From Moraxella oblonga NBRC 102422 (GTDB taxonomy: Bacteria > Pseudomonadota > Gammaproteobacteria > Pseudomonadales > Moraxellaceae), in the NCBI RefSeq assembly GCF_001598275.1, contig NZ_BCYQ01000007.1, forward strand, positions 32,981 through 96,980: a DNA stretch of 64,000 bases, read 5' to 3'. Every line of letters begins with the position of its first letter. Within the stretch, counting starts at the first letter, position 1. Shown here piece by piece: positions 48,172-57,430 of the stretch. A program made the position numbers and the translations under genes. A model generated the notes under the pieces. The model saw only the letters and a list, made by a program, of their open reading frames with translations. It was not told the origin of the DNA and made no database searches.

Positions 48172-48234
48172 AATATGTTATTCAATAACATTAACAATGA
48201 TATGCGACCTTTAAGCCACAAATAAAGGTATCAA
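48172..48234 (+). promoter_or_regulatory. Structured rplS leader
   Basis: Two hairpins are possible in the rplS leader: ATTGAATA / TATTCAAT with a 3 nt loop near 48172-48190, and ACCTTT / AAAGGT near 48208-48232. Such a leader could bind L19 or attenuate transcription. Only the pairing is seen. Confidence 0.4.
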
Positions 48235-48263
48235 GCCTATGTCATGTATTGGAGTAGTATGCC

Positions 48264-48632
48264 ATGAGCAACAAACACCCATTAGTTCAACACATTGAAA
48301 ATTCTCAACTAAAAGAACACCCAAGCTTTGCCCCCGGCGACACTGTTGTGGTTAAAGTGCGTGTTCAAGAGGGCGACAAAGAGCGTCTACAAGCATTTGA
48401 GGGCGTGGTTATCGCTAAGCGTAATCGTGGTCTTAACTCATCGTTCACCGTGCGTAAAATTTCTAGCGGTGTAGGTGTTGAGCGTGCATTCCAATTGCAC
48501 TCACCAATCATTGGTAGCATCGAGGTTAAACGCCGTGGTGATGTACGCCGTGCCAAACTTTACTACCTACGTGATCGTTCTGGTAAGTCTGCTCGTATCA
48601 AAGAAAAACTTAACTTCAAAAAAGAAGCCTAA
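48264..48632 (+). CDS. rplS: 50S ribosomal protein L19
   Basis: A 122-residue bL19, located at the 30S-50S interface. Signatures: [45 protein letters not shown] and [15 protein letters not shown]. Last gene of the rpsP operon, with an extra promoter and its own terminator. Confidence 0.97.
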   Translation: MSNKHPLVQHIENSQLKEHPSFAPGDTVVVKVRVQEGDKERLQAFEGVVIAKRNRGLNSSFTVRKISSGVGVERAFQLHSPIIGSIEVKRRGDVRRAKLYYLRDRSGKSARIKEKLNFKKEA

Positions 48633-48648
48633 TGTTTTTTTGACAAGA

Positions 48649-48674
48649 ACCCTGCCGTTTGGTGGGGTTTTTTG
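48649..48674 (+). terminator. Terminator of rplS
   Basis: Stem AACCCTGCC / GGTGGGGTT with two wobble pairs and a 4 nt loop, followed by TTTT. Confidence 0.75.
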
Positions 48675-48761
48675 CTTACTAGGACAAGTTTGCAAAATGC
48701 CAAATCCACCTCATTTATTCATAAATTTTCAGTCATATAGTAAATTCTATTCAAAAACAAA

Positions 48762-48874
48762 CAAAGGTTTTTTGTTGATGGTAAGTTTGTAAAACCATAA
48801 CGAAAAACCGCCTCACCCAAAGTTTTAGCTTAGGGTGAACGGTTTTTGTGTGATTTTGATGTGAATTAAGTATA
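48762..48874. repeat. Dispersed palindromic repeat, copy 2
   Basis: Reverse-oriented copy of the 8582-8761 element, directly upstream of uvrC. Its hairpin (48803-48847) has arms AAAAACCG..TCACCC and GGGTGA..CGGTTTTT. The flank CCATAA plus AAGTTTGT and the outer AGTATA are also shared. It has a single flank block rather than the doubled one in copy 1. Confidence 0.75.
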
Positions 48875-48894
48875 AATTTTCACCGCCATCTCTC

Positions 48895-50721
48895 ATGACT
48901 CAATCTAGCCACATCACCCAACTGCTCAAAAATCTCCCCAATCTCCCTGGTGTCTATCAAATGCTGGGCAAATCAGGCGAGATTTTGTATGTGGGTAAAG
49001 CCAAATCCCTAAAAAACCGTGTCAGTAGCTACTTTGTCAAAACCATAGACCACCCAAAAACACGAGCGTTGGTGGCACGCATTTGTGATATTGAAGTGGT
49101 TATCACACGAGGTGAGAGTGAGGCATTGCTCCTTGAACAAAATCTCATCAAACAACACCGACCGCCCTATAATGTCATTTTAAGAGACGATAAATCCTAT
49201 CTGTATGTCTTTATTTCCAAAGATAAATTCCCTTATGTGGGTATTGGGCGTGGGAAGGGTAATCATGGCGAGGGTCGCTTTTTTGGTCCTTATCCTTCAT
49301 CTGGCAGTGCCAAAGAGGCTCTGTTGTTATTACAAAAGCTATTTATGCTAAGAAATTGCAATAATCATGTTTTTGCTACTGCCAAACGCCCCTGTCTAGA
49401 ATATCAAATCAAGCGGTGCAGTGCCCCTTGTGTTGGTTTGATTGATAAGGTGGCATATGATGAGGCAGTGGCTGAGGCTATGGCTTTTTTGGAGGGTAAA
49501 TCTTCGCAGTTACAAGAGTTACTGTCCCAAAAAATGCACGAATCTGCCGAAAATTTGCAGTTTGAAAAAGCGGTATTTTACCGAGACCGCCTCGCCATGT
49601 TGACAGACATTACCGCCCAACAAGCGGTGTATTTGGTGGGTGATGATAGTAGTGCTGATGTGTTTGCGATAGATGAACAGCATGGCTTGACGGTTGTGCA
49701 TGTGCTGACGGTGCGTGGTGGCAAGGTGTTGGGCGGTAAAAATTATTTTGTAGATGATGTGGAAATTTTTGGTGTATTACAAGAGCGTTTGGGGCGGTTT
49801 TTGTTGTCCTTTTATTTGGATGTGAGTGATGATTTGCCAAATGAAATCATTATCAATCAAGATATTAATGAAAAAGACACGATTGGCTTGTTGCTAAGCG
49901 AACAATTTGGTAAAAAAACCACCATCAAAATCAACGTTCAAAAACATCGCCGTGAATGGCAACAATTGGCGATGATGAATGCTAAAAACGCCCTAAATGC
50001 CAAATTGTCTGATTTTTATGAATTAAATGAGCGATTTGTTGCCTTGCAACGAGTATTATCATTGGTGTCAGATAAAGCGATGGCGATTGACCGTATTGAA
50101 TGCTTTGACATCAGTCATACGATGGGTGAGATGGCAGTGGGGTCATGTGTGGTGTTTGATGGCGGTGGAACAAGACGTAGGGATTATCGTCAATATGCCA
50201 TACATGACATCACAGGAGGTGATGATTATGGGGCGATGAGACAGGTGTTGACAAGACGGTATGCCAAGCACGATGTGCCTGATTTGTTATTGATAGATGG
50301 CGGTAAGGGGCAACTAAATGTCGCCAAAGAGGTGCTAGGAGAGCTTGGTAAACTTGATGATACTTTGCTTGTGAGTGTGGCAAAAGGAGAGGGGCGAAAG
50401 GCAGGGCTAGAAGTATTGCATTTTATCAACCATGAACCCATTGATTTGCCTGCCGACCATAAAGCCCTACATCTCATCATGCATATTAGAGACGAGGCTC
50501 ATCGTTTTGCCATCACGGCTCACCGTAAAAAGCGAGACAAGGCTCGTGGCTCATCAGTGCTAGAAGTTATCCCCAATCTGGGGGCAAAACGTAGGCGAGA
50601 CCTACTGGCTCATTTTGGGGGAATACAGCAACTGCTTGGTGCGTCCGAGCAAGAAATCGCCCAAGTCAAAGGTATTGGCAAAGTACTGGCACGGACGATT
50701 TATGGGGCGTTGCATGGGTAG
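48895..50721 (+). CDS. uvrC: Excinuclease ABC subunit C
   Basis: Makes both incisions in nucleotide excision repair. The 608 residues begin with a GIY-YIG domain ([31 protein letters not shown]). A Cys-containing region ([15 protein letters not shown]), a UVR helix pair near residue 205, an RNase H-like 3' region ([22 protein letters not shown]) and C-terminal helix-hairpin-helix motifs follow. Length is the same as E. coli UvrC (610). Confidence 0.96.
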   Translation: MTQSSHITQLLKNLPNLPGVYQMLGKSGEILYVGKAKSLKNRVSSYFVKTIDHPKTRALVARICDIEVVITRGESEALLLEQNLIKQHRPPYNVILRDDKSYLYVFISKDKFPYVGIGRGKGNHGEGRFFGPYPSSGSAKEALLLLQKLFMLRNCNNHVFATAKRPCLEYQIKRCSAPCVGLIDKVAYDEAVAEAMAFLEGKSSQLQELLSQKMHESAENLQFEKAVFYRDRLAMLTDITAQQAVYLVGDDSSADVFAIDEQHGLTVVHVLTVRGGKVLGGKNYFVDDVEIFGVLQERLGRFLLSFYLDVSDDLPNEIIINQDINEKDTIGLLLSEQFGKKTTIKINVQKHRREWQQLAMMNAKNALNAKLSDFYELNERFVALQRVLSLVSDKAMAIDRIECFDISHTMGEMAVGSCVVFDGGGTRRRDYRQYAIHDITGGDDYGAMRQVLTRRYAKHDVPDLLLIDGGKGQLNVAKEVLGELGKLDDTLLVSVAKGEGRKAGLEVLHFINHEPIDLPADHKALHLIMHIRDEAHRFAITAHRKKRDKARGSSVLEVIPNLGAKRRRDLLAHFGGIQQLLGASEQEIAQVKGIGKVLARTIYGALHG

Positions 50722-50729
50722 GTTGGTGC

Positions 50730-51131
50730 TTATTTGTTCACCAAAGATTGTGTGAGCTTGTCAATCAAATCTTGCAAACGCTGATTTTCTTGCTCCTTTT
50801 GGGCGAGCAATTCGTCCTTGTGGGTGATGATGAGATTGAGGCGGTCGATTTCGGATTGGTAACTTTCAGCATTGTGGTAGATGGTGTTTTGAAAATTGTG
50901 GTAGCCTGAATTTAACGCATAAATCACATTGCCTTCACTTTTTGAAATCAATTCCAAAATATCAATATCCAACACATCAGCAATTTGTTCCAATCGTTCC
51001 ATGTTTAAACGAGTTTCGCCACGCTCAATTTTAGAATATCCACTTACCGACATAAATAAGCGTTCCGCCACGTCTTCTTGGGTAAGCTGTTTTTGTTCTC
51101 TGAGTGTGCGAATTTTGTCATAAGTGTGCAT
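50730..51131 (-). CDS. XRE family transcriptional regulator with coiled coil
   Basis: A 133-residue protein. An N-terminal HTH (residues about 8-62, LREQKQLTQEDVAERLFMSVSGYSKIERGETRLNMERLEQIADVLDI) is of the Cro/C1 type. The C-terminal half is a long Gln/Glu/Leu-rich coiled coil, probably for dimerisation. It converges on uvrC with an 8 bp gap. Targets unknown. Confidence 0.88.
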   Translation of the reverse strand: MHTYDKIRTLREQKQLTQEDVAERLFMSVSGYSKIERGETRLNMERLEQIADVLDIDILELISKSEGNVIYALNSGYHNFQNTIYHNAESYQSEIDRLNLIITHKDELLAQKEQENQRLQDLIDKLTQSLVNK

Positions 51132-51229
51132 ATTCTACTTTTTGGGTGGGTGATTGTCGGATTTGAGTTTGTCTAATATACCTATTTTTGGCATAATTAG
51201 CAAACGGATTTTTAGTTTAAAGGTGTTTT

Positions 51230-51737
51230 ATGAAAAAAATTTCTGACCGTATTGGGTGTTTCAGCTCTTGCTATCCTTGCCACACAAGGGGCGTATGCTA
51301 ATGATTCTGCTAAGATTTCTGCGGTGAAAAATTTGGCGGAGTATGAGCTGAGAAATCGTGCCAGTTACGATTCTGCTGGTTTTCGTAAATTTTTATCATT
51401 TGATTTCAATGACTTAATCACTGACGTGCGTGAGTTTGAAAAATTTTCTGTGCCTGATGGAGAGATGGGTTGTGTAGATTCACACGGTCTTGTGTTTGAC
51501 ACTCAGGACGCATCGGTTGGTTATTATTCCAATATTTACAAAAGCATCAATTACCAAGTTCTGTCAGATGGTAGAGTGAGAGCGGAGTGGTCTGCTGGAC
51601 ATGGACGTGAAATTGCTGTCTTTAAAGTGGTTAGCGAAGGCGGTAAATGGGTTGTTGATGATGTGTTTAGCGGTGGCGAATCTTGGAAACGAAGCGTGAA
51701 AGCGTGTATGTCAGCATACAACAGTAGCGACCTATAG
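51230..51737 (+). pseudogene. Secreted protein gene, frameshifted in an A7 run of the signal peptide
   Basis: From ATG 51230, removing one A from the run at 51233-51239 yields MKKFLTVLGVSALAILATQ-GAYA, a textbook signal peptide, joined to the downstream frame, for 168 residues in total. As written, the ATG frame is closed soon and the rest can only start at TTG 51252. The mature part is acidic with two cysteines (MGCVDSHG and KACMSAYN). Its fold resembles small periplasmic proteins, but no family was recognised. Phase variation, a recent mutation or a sequence error are all possible. Confidence 0.7.
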
Positions 51738-51748
51738 TCATTATTCTT

Positions 51749-51782
51749 AAAATCATCGCTCTAATAGGGCGATGATTTTTTT
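51749..51782. terminator. Bidirectional terminator
   Basis: Perfect 11 bp stem AAAATCATCGC / GCGATGATTTT with a 9 nt loop and A/T runs, between the secreted protein gene and the convergent methyltransferase gene. Confidence 0.9.
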
Positions 51783-51783
51783 A

Positions 51784-52554
51784 TCAAGCAAACCTTCTCT
51801 GTCTTAAAATCTCATACAAACACACCGAGCCTGCCACGCCGACATTTAAACTCTCCTCGCCATATTGGGGTAGGGTTAGGGGCGTGCATTTTTCTAGCAA
51901 AATTTTATCCACGCCTTGTCCCTCATGTCCCATAATCAGGGCAAGCGGTGCGGTCAAATCTTTGTGATAAATCAGTCCGTCTGCATGAGAAGTTGTGGCG
52001 TAAAGTGGCACTTGAATAAATTCAAAAATTTTGTCAATCGCCACATTTTCATAAATTTGTAAACTAAAATTCGCCCCCATACTTGCTCGCAAGGTTTTGG
52101 GGTTGTAGGCATGAGCCGTGCCTGTGGTGCAAATCACCGTCTCAAAGCCTGTGGCACTTGCCGTGCGAAATAGTGTGCCAAGATTGCCCGTATCTTGAAT
52201 GCCATTGATAACCAAACAATCTGTATCGATGGTTTGATTTAGTGTCAAGTTGGGTATTTCAATCATCGCCATGATGGGTAAACTTTCGCCAAGTGTGCGA
52301 ATGTTTTTATATAAATTATTGTTAATGATAATGGGGTTTTTATTTAACCTTTTGAGCAAATCTTGAATTTCTTGATTTGCCAATCCACTCTCGCTGACAA
52401 TGACAGTGATTGGCATTTTATTTGTCTTTAAATAAGCGTCCAATAAATGCGTGCCTTCAATTACCGTTTGCCCTATTTTTTTGCGTTTTTTTGGGTCGTT
52501 GAGTAAGGCTGATACTGTTTTAATTAAGGGATTTTCTTTGCTGGTAATAATCAT
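51784..52554 (-). CDS. TrmH/SpoU family RNA 2'-O-methyltransferase
   Basis: The 256-residue SPOUT enzyme has an N-terminal substrate-binding part (ITSKENPLIKTVSALLNDPKKRKK) and the knotted SAM domain with NGIQDTGNLGTLFRTASATGF, LIMGHEGQGV and LPQYGEESLNVGVAGSVCLYE. It should methylate ribose in rRNA or tRNA. The closest named groups are RlmB-like and TsnR-like proteins; the specific nucleotide is unclear. Confidence 0.9.
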   Translation of the reverse strand: MIITSKENPLIKTVSALLNDPKKRKKIGQTVIEGTHLLDAYLKTNKMPITVIVSESGLANQEIQDLLKRLNKNPIIINNNLYKNIRTLGESLPIMAMIEIPNLTLNQTIDTDCLVINGIQDTGNLGTLFRTASATGFETVICTTGTAHAYNPKTLRASMGANFSLQIYENVAIDKIFEFIQVPLYATTSHADGLIYHKDLTAPLALIMGHEGQGVDKILLEKCTPLTLPQYGEESLNVGVAGSVCLYEILRQRRFA

Positions 52555-52632
52555 GATGATGTACTGTTTTGTAAATGTGATTGATGAATGGGTTGGGGTG
52601 TTTTATTGATTATCAATTTGATATTGATATTA

Positions 52633-53746
52633 TTATAACATAAAATTATCCTCAATCAAATTACCACATGACTCACAACCAAATAAATAGCATTTGTAGA
52701 AATAATGTAAATTTGAACGACACTCCATTTCTAAACTTGTGCTTGGTATGGATATATGATATTTCCAAATATCCAAACCTTCTAAACGGTTGGTGTGGTA
52801 ATCAATATGTTCTTGAATTTTGAGTTTTCTCTTTTCATCATTGCAACATTCCAATTCTTGCTGATAATCCAAAATAATTTCTTGTGCTTGTTTTTTGTCT
52901 CCATCAATTTGGCTATACAAAAAATCTGGGTCAACATTACAAATGGCAGACCAAATCCAAGAAAAACTTGTATCAATATAATTTTCATATTTGCACAAAT
53001 CATAACACTTTCGGCTTTCACCCATTAAAGCATACATGTGGGCAATATCTAACATATCGCAATTTTTACATTGGCGAGCAGTTTCCAAAGATATTTTTGC
53101 TTTCTTTTTATCGTCCATCAATAAATATAAATATATTTTATTTAAATTTATTCTATATTGGCACTCATCAAGCTGATTGCTATCAATAGATAAATTATCT
53201 TTATTTAGATAACAATCGTAAAGCTCACTTAGAGCATCATCATAATAACGGCTGGCTAGCCTATAATCAAAATTTAGTGTATAAAGATTTGCTAAATTAT
53301 TATAAATATAAACCAATTCATAACAATGACTTTGTTGGCAATTTTTTGGCAAACTTTTAAATTTTTCTAGGGATTTTTTATGTAATTCAATAATTAAATC
53401 AGAGTTATTTTCTACTGAAACGATATTTGCCATATTGCTGTAATCTGATTTTTTTCAACAAAAGATTGGTATAAGCCATATAAGGATAAAACGATTTAGG
53501 ATTTTTATCTATCAATTCTTGAAACAAACTCAAAGCCAATTCATCCTCCCCATATTCATAATACGCCCAAAACGCATAATTATGAGTATTTTTAATGTTT
53601 GGATTGACTTCATAGGCTTTTTTAAAATACTCCAACTCTTTATTGCCATTAGGATTTTTTAAATAATAAAAGGCAATTTTGGACAATAATTTATCGTCAT
53701 TGGGGGTTTGTTTTTCTAGGTTTAGTAAAGTTTCTAATTCAGTCAT
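52633..53746 (-). pseudogene. TPR-like protein gene, frameshifted in an A7 run
   Basis: Two overlapping frames (53746-53405 and 53433-52633) become one protein of 370 residues if one base is removed from the seven-base run at 53449-53455. The joint then reads TNLLLKKSDYSNMANIVSVE. The N-terminal part has TPR-like repeats (KELEYFKKAYEVNPN, ELALSLFQELIDKNPKS); the middle has YIYNNLANLYTLNFDYRLASRYYDDA. Cysteines cluster near the C-terminus (FGCESCGN). It begins in the stop of the preceding gene (4 bp overlap). Function unknown. Confidence 0.7.
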
Positions 53747-54211
53747 TTTGTTTCTTTTAAAACCTTTACATTAAATCTTCTATTATTAAAAGCCAGATGA
53801 TATTGAACACATATTTTATCACTTACCCTAAATCTATCGTATTTATCTTTATTAAAGGTGTGAATCTTATCTTGATAATTTAAGTCAAAAAACTTCTTTT
53901 GATGAACGACCGTCCGAAACAAGTCTAATATTTGAAATTTCTCCGCAAATGGTTGTTGGTGACACTGTTTTTGATACATAAAATTCAACAATATAATGCG
54001 GTAAAAACATAAAAACCATAAATAGACCAGCACCAGTAGCAGAGGATTGAATAATAGCAAAAATATAAGCAACAAGAACTGGTAGTCCAATGATAACAAA
54101 ATTATAAAAATCCACAATAAAATACAAAATAACCAAAAAAGAAAAAACAAATATCGTGATAAATAGATTATCTTTTATGGTATAATAAGTGGATATAAAA
54201 TAATCAATCAT
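53743..54211 (-). pseudogene. Membrane protein gene, frameshifted in a T6 run
   Basis: From ATG 54211 the product has two hydrophobic regions (LFITIFVFSFLVILYFIVDF, IIGLPVLVAYIFAIIQSS). It then stops at GRSSKEVF. Removing one base from the six-base run at 53887-53892 continues it as EVFDLNYQDKIHTFNKDKYD to 53743, giving 155 residues. It overlaps the upstream gene by 8 bp and the TPR-like gene by 4 bp, so the three are one operon. No family recognised. Confidence 0.65.
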
Positions 54212-54503
54212 CAAACAAAGTTTCCAATTCACTAACATCTGGTGGCAAATCTTTAAATTCAGGAACATCAAAATCCATATCACCGATTGCCTGATATTCC
54301 ATACAAGCATCATATAAGGTTTTTGGGTTTTTTGGCGACAAATCGGATAACAATTCTTGTAACTGCATAAAAGTAGAATAATCCAATTCTAGCTTAACTT
54401 TGGCAACATCATCGCTATTTTGTTTTTTAATAAAAACGCTATTATTCTGCAAAGTAGTGTATAACTGCTTTGCATTGATATTGGTGTTAGAATTAATATT
54501 CAT
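54204..54503 (-). CDS. Small acidic hypothetical protein
   Basis: A 99-residue soluble, acidic protein, first gene of the three-gene AT-rich operon. It starts MNINSNTNINAKQL, is helical in the middle (DYSTFMQLQELLSDL), and ends with an acidic tail (PPDVSELETLFDD). The ribosome-binding site AAGAAGGAG is strong. Its size and acidity would suit an antitoxin or immunity protein, but no family was recognised. Confidence 0.6.
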   Translation of the reverse strand: MNINSNTNINAKQLYTTLQNNSVFIKKQNSDDVAKVKLELDYSTFMQLQELLSDLSPKNPKTLYDACMEYQAIGDMDFDVPEFKDLPPDVSELETLFDD

Positions 54504-54522
54504 ATTAACTCCTTCTTATTGA

Positions 54523-55689
54523 TCAAGAAAATAATACCAATTCATTTAATGAAAAATTAAAACCACCATCTTTCTTATTTAATATTAAATCAAAAATAAC
54601 AATACTTAGATAAGATTGCGGTAGTTCTTTTATTCTATTCCAAGATTTTATCTGCCAATTTTCTAGCGTTGCTCTCTCTGACAATCTTTCAATTGAGCCA
54701 ATTATTGTATTAGAAGCATGTTTTTTACTATATGTGCCTTTTGAATAATTTGCAACAGCATCACGACACCCTTTATCAATGAAATAATAAACTTGGCTGA
54801 CAGCATAATCGTTTAATATTTTATTAAAAACATACCTTGTTTTCTCACCTGCTGAAAAATTAAGGTTGTATTCATTGATTTTATAAGTCAAATAAGATAA
54901 GCATTCTTCCAATGCTGACCTTTTGAAAATATCATACAATGCTTGATGATTTTCTGTATCATTTATTGAATTTTTAATGTCTTTTTCTAATTTTTCTATA
55001 AACTCATTTGTACGCAACCCATTAAAATTTGGGATAATCCATCTGACCCTTTCTAAATAAAAGCTAAATCCATCAACTTGATTCTCTCTCCAATCAATAG
55101 ATTCTTTTGTGCTGTCTGGGCTAATTTGTATTAAATTGTTATGATATAGGTGCTTTAAAAGCTCTGCACTAAAATCTTGACTTGGTGTTAATTTTTGATT
55201 GAGTCTTGATGTTACAGAATCTAAATACGATAGGTCTTCACTAATGCACATTTTAATGAGTGATAATAAATACAACTTATCCAAGAATGTTAAATCGTCA
55301 TAATTCAATTCTTTGCTCAAAAAACTATCTGCACTATCACAAAGATACTGGTATCTTTTTAGTTCTAGGCGATGTTGTTCTTGCTGTCGTTTTTGTATTT
55401 CTTCTTGAATACATTGACGACAAGTAGTACTGCTGGTATTTTTGGTGTTTTTAAAATCTGTTCTGTTTTTAAAAACATAAGGAGAAAGGCATTTTGGACA
55501 TTGAATGGTATCTGAGTGAACCAAGCAACATCTTTCCAAGGTTTTGGACAGTTGAGTATTGTTGATTTGATATTCTTGGCACAAATCTTTTGCAGTATGG
55601 ATAAAATTATTTTCTTTATCCAACTCCCAGTATTTTTGACAAATTTCTTTTTCCAAGTCAGTTATGTTGGGTGAGAATATCAAATTCAT
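54523..55689 (-). CDS. Hypothetical protein with zinc-ribbon-like Cys pairs
   Basis: The 388-residue soluble protein begins with a HTH-like segment (TAKDLCQEYQINNTQLSKTLERCC). A CPKC...CRQC pair follows near residues 64 and 90, probably binding zinc, then a charged helical region (QEEIQKRQQEQHRLELKRYQYL) and a long helical C-terminal domain. The ribosome-binding site GAGGAAATG is good. The layout suggests a nucleic-acid-related role. It lies between the three-gene operon and trhP and is strongly AT-rich. Confidence 0.7.
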   Translation of the reverse strand: MNLIFSPNITDLEKEICQKYWELDKENNFIHTAKDLCQEYQINNTQLSKTLERCCLVHSDTIQCPKCLSPYVFKNRTDFKNTKNTSSTTCRQCIQEEIQKRQQEQHRLELKRYQYLCDSADSFLSKELNYDDLTFLDKLYLLSLIKMCISEDLSYLDSVTSRLNQKLTPSQDFSAELLKHLYHNNLIQISPDSTKESIDWRENQVDGFSFYLERVRWIIPNFNGLRTNEFIEKLEKDIKNSINDTENHQALYDIFKRSALEECLSYLTYKINEYNLNFSAGEKTRYVFNKILNDYAVSQVYYFIDKGCRDAVANYSKGTYSKKHASNTIIGSIERLSERATLENWQIKSWNRIKELPQSYLSIVIFDLILNKKDGGFNFSLNELVLFS

Positions 55690-55705
55690 TATTCATTTCC
55701 TCATA

Positions 55706-57148
55706 TCAAGTAAAAATCGGCTCATCTACCTTTTTCATCACAAGGGCAAATTTTAAGACATCAGGCGACATTTCTTTAAAAGGATTGGCAATTTGACACA
55801 CCCAACCAGAACCTAATGCCCCCTCTATTTCATTGCCCTTTTTATCCCACATTTTATCAAGAGTATAGATGATATTGCCTTGTGGGGTCATAATTTCAAT
55901 TTCATCGCCCACCATTAGTTTATTTTTGATGTTAAGCGTTAATCGCTCATCACTAATACTTTCCACTTCCGCCACAAATTGCTGATGGTCGGTTTTTGAT
56001 GAGCCATATTCATAATTTTGATAATCAGAATGGATATGCCGTCTTAAAAAACCTTCGGTATAACCTCTATTGGCAAGACCGTCCAAAGCACTAATTAAAC
56101 TTGTATCAAATTCTTTGCCTTCATAAGCATCATCAATCGCCTTTCTATAAACTTGGGCGGTTCTGGCAACATAATAATGCGATTTGGTTCGCCCTTCAAT
56201 TTTTAAAGAATGCACGCCCATTTTGGTTAAGTCTGGGACTAATTCCACCGCCCTTAAATCTTTTGAATTCATAATATAAGTGCCGTGCTCATCTTCATAC
56301 ATTGCCATCAATTCGCCTTTGCGACCTTGTTCTTCTATGAGCACCACTTCATCGGACGGCTTTTCTACATAATCATCGCCCATCACAACATCGCCATTTA
56401 AATTAACATTGGCAATGCTATTTTCATTTTGAGTTGGGATAAAAATTTGTGCATTAGACATATTATCGGCAGTGGCTGGCACAATATCGCCTGTTTCATT
56501 TTCCACCGCTTTATAAGTATTATAAGACCAACGGCAAGCATTGGTACAAGTGCCTTGATTGGCATCTCGTTTATTAATATAGCCTGACAATAAACAGCGA
56601 CCTGAATACGCCATACACAAAGCCCCGTGCACAAAAACCTCAATTTCCATATCAGGGACTTCATTGATAATTTGTTCAATTTCTTTTAATGACAATTCTC
56701 GGCTAACAATGACACGGCTAATGCCCATCGTTTGCCAAAATTTGACTGTTGCCCAGTTTACCGCATTGGCTTGTACCGATAGATGAATGACTTGATGGGG
56801 AAAATGCTCTCGCACCATCATAATCATTCCAGCGTCCGACATAATTAAAGCGTCTGGTTTCATTTCAATGACAGGGCGAATGTCTTCAATAAAGGTTTTT
56901 AATTTGGCATTGTGGGCTTGGATATTGACCACAACATAAAATTGTTTGCCCAATGAATGGGCATATTCAATTCCTTTACGCAAATTCTCTTCATCAAAAT
57001 CATTATTTCTCACACGCAAAGAATATCTTGCTTGTCCAGCATAAACAGCGTCCGCCCCATAGGCAAAGGCATATTGCATATTTTTAAAAGTACCAGCAGG
57101 GCATAAAAGTTCGGGTTTTTTGGTGAGTTGGGTTGAGGTTTGGCTCAT
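55706..57148 (-). CDS. trhP: tRNA hydroxylation protein TrhP (U32 peptidase family, YegQ)
   Basis: Forms 5-hydroxyuridine at position 34 of tRNA in a prephenate-dependent pathway, giving the substrate for CmoA/CmoB. The 480 residues contain the U32 signatures ELLCPAGTFKNMQYAFAYGADAVYAG, LSVQANAVNW and the four-Cys iron-sulfur site in HGALCMAYSGRC...GTCTNACRW, then SLKIEGRTKSHYYVARTAQVYRKAID. The C-terminal barrel has VGDEIEIMTPQGN. Length fits YegQ/TrhP (about 450) better than RlhA or UbiU/UbiV. Confidence 0.9.
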   Translation of the reverse strand: MSQTSTQLTKKPELLCPAGTFKNMQYAFAYGADAVYAGQARYSLRVRNNDFDEENLRKGIEYAHSLGKQFYVVVNIQAHNAKLKTFIEDIRPVIEMKPDALIMSDAGMIMMVREHFPHQVIHLSVQANAVNWATVKFWQTMGISRVIVSRELSLKEIEQIINEVPDMEIEVFVHGALCMAYSGRCLLSGYINKRDANQGTCTNACRWSYNTYKAVENETGDIVPATADNMSNAQIFIPTQNENSIANVNLNGDVVMGDDYVEKPSDEVVLIEEQGRKGELMAMYEDEHGTYIMNSKDLRAVELVPDLTKMGVHSLKIEGRTKSHYYVARTAQVYRKAIDDAYEGKEFDTSLISALDGLANRGYTEGFLRRHIHSDYQNYEYGSSKTDHQQFVAEVESISDERLTLNIKNKLMVGDEIEIMTPQGNIIYTLDKMWDKKGNEIEGALGSGWVCQIANPFKEMSPDVLKFALVMKKVDEPIFT

Positions 57149-57430
57149 GATGATGGCTCTGAATTTTATTCTAAACTTACTATTATAACAAATATTTGGC
57201 AGAGGTTTGATGATTGTTTTGTTACTTAAAAATATAAATGATTATCATTAACATATTTAATTATACATTAATAATGTACTTATTGGTTATTTGTTGAAAC
57301 AAACTCTTAAAAATTTTTTTTTAAAAATGTTCAATTTTCATACAAATGTCTTTTTTTTTTCAAAAAAATTATTTATAATGCCTAATATTTTATCTGTGTT
57401 TTGTGATTATTCACATCTTTGGGGTGTTGT
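57149..57430. other. AT-rich intergenic region with T-runs
   Basis: A 282 bp divergent gap containing long A and T runs (for example nine T at 57313-57322 and ten or more T near 57351-57360). TATAAT at 57374-57379 is a possible -10 for the DUF4062-like gene. No gene seen. Confidence 0.4.
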
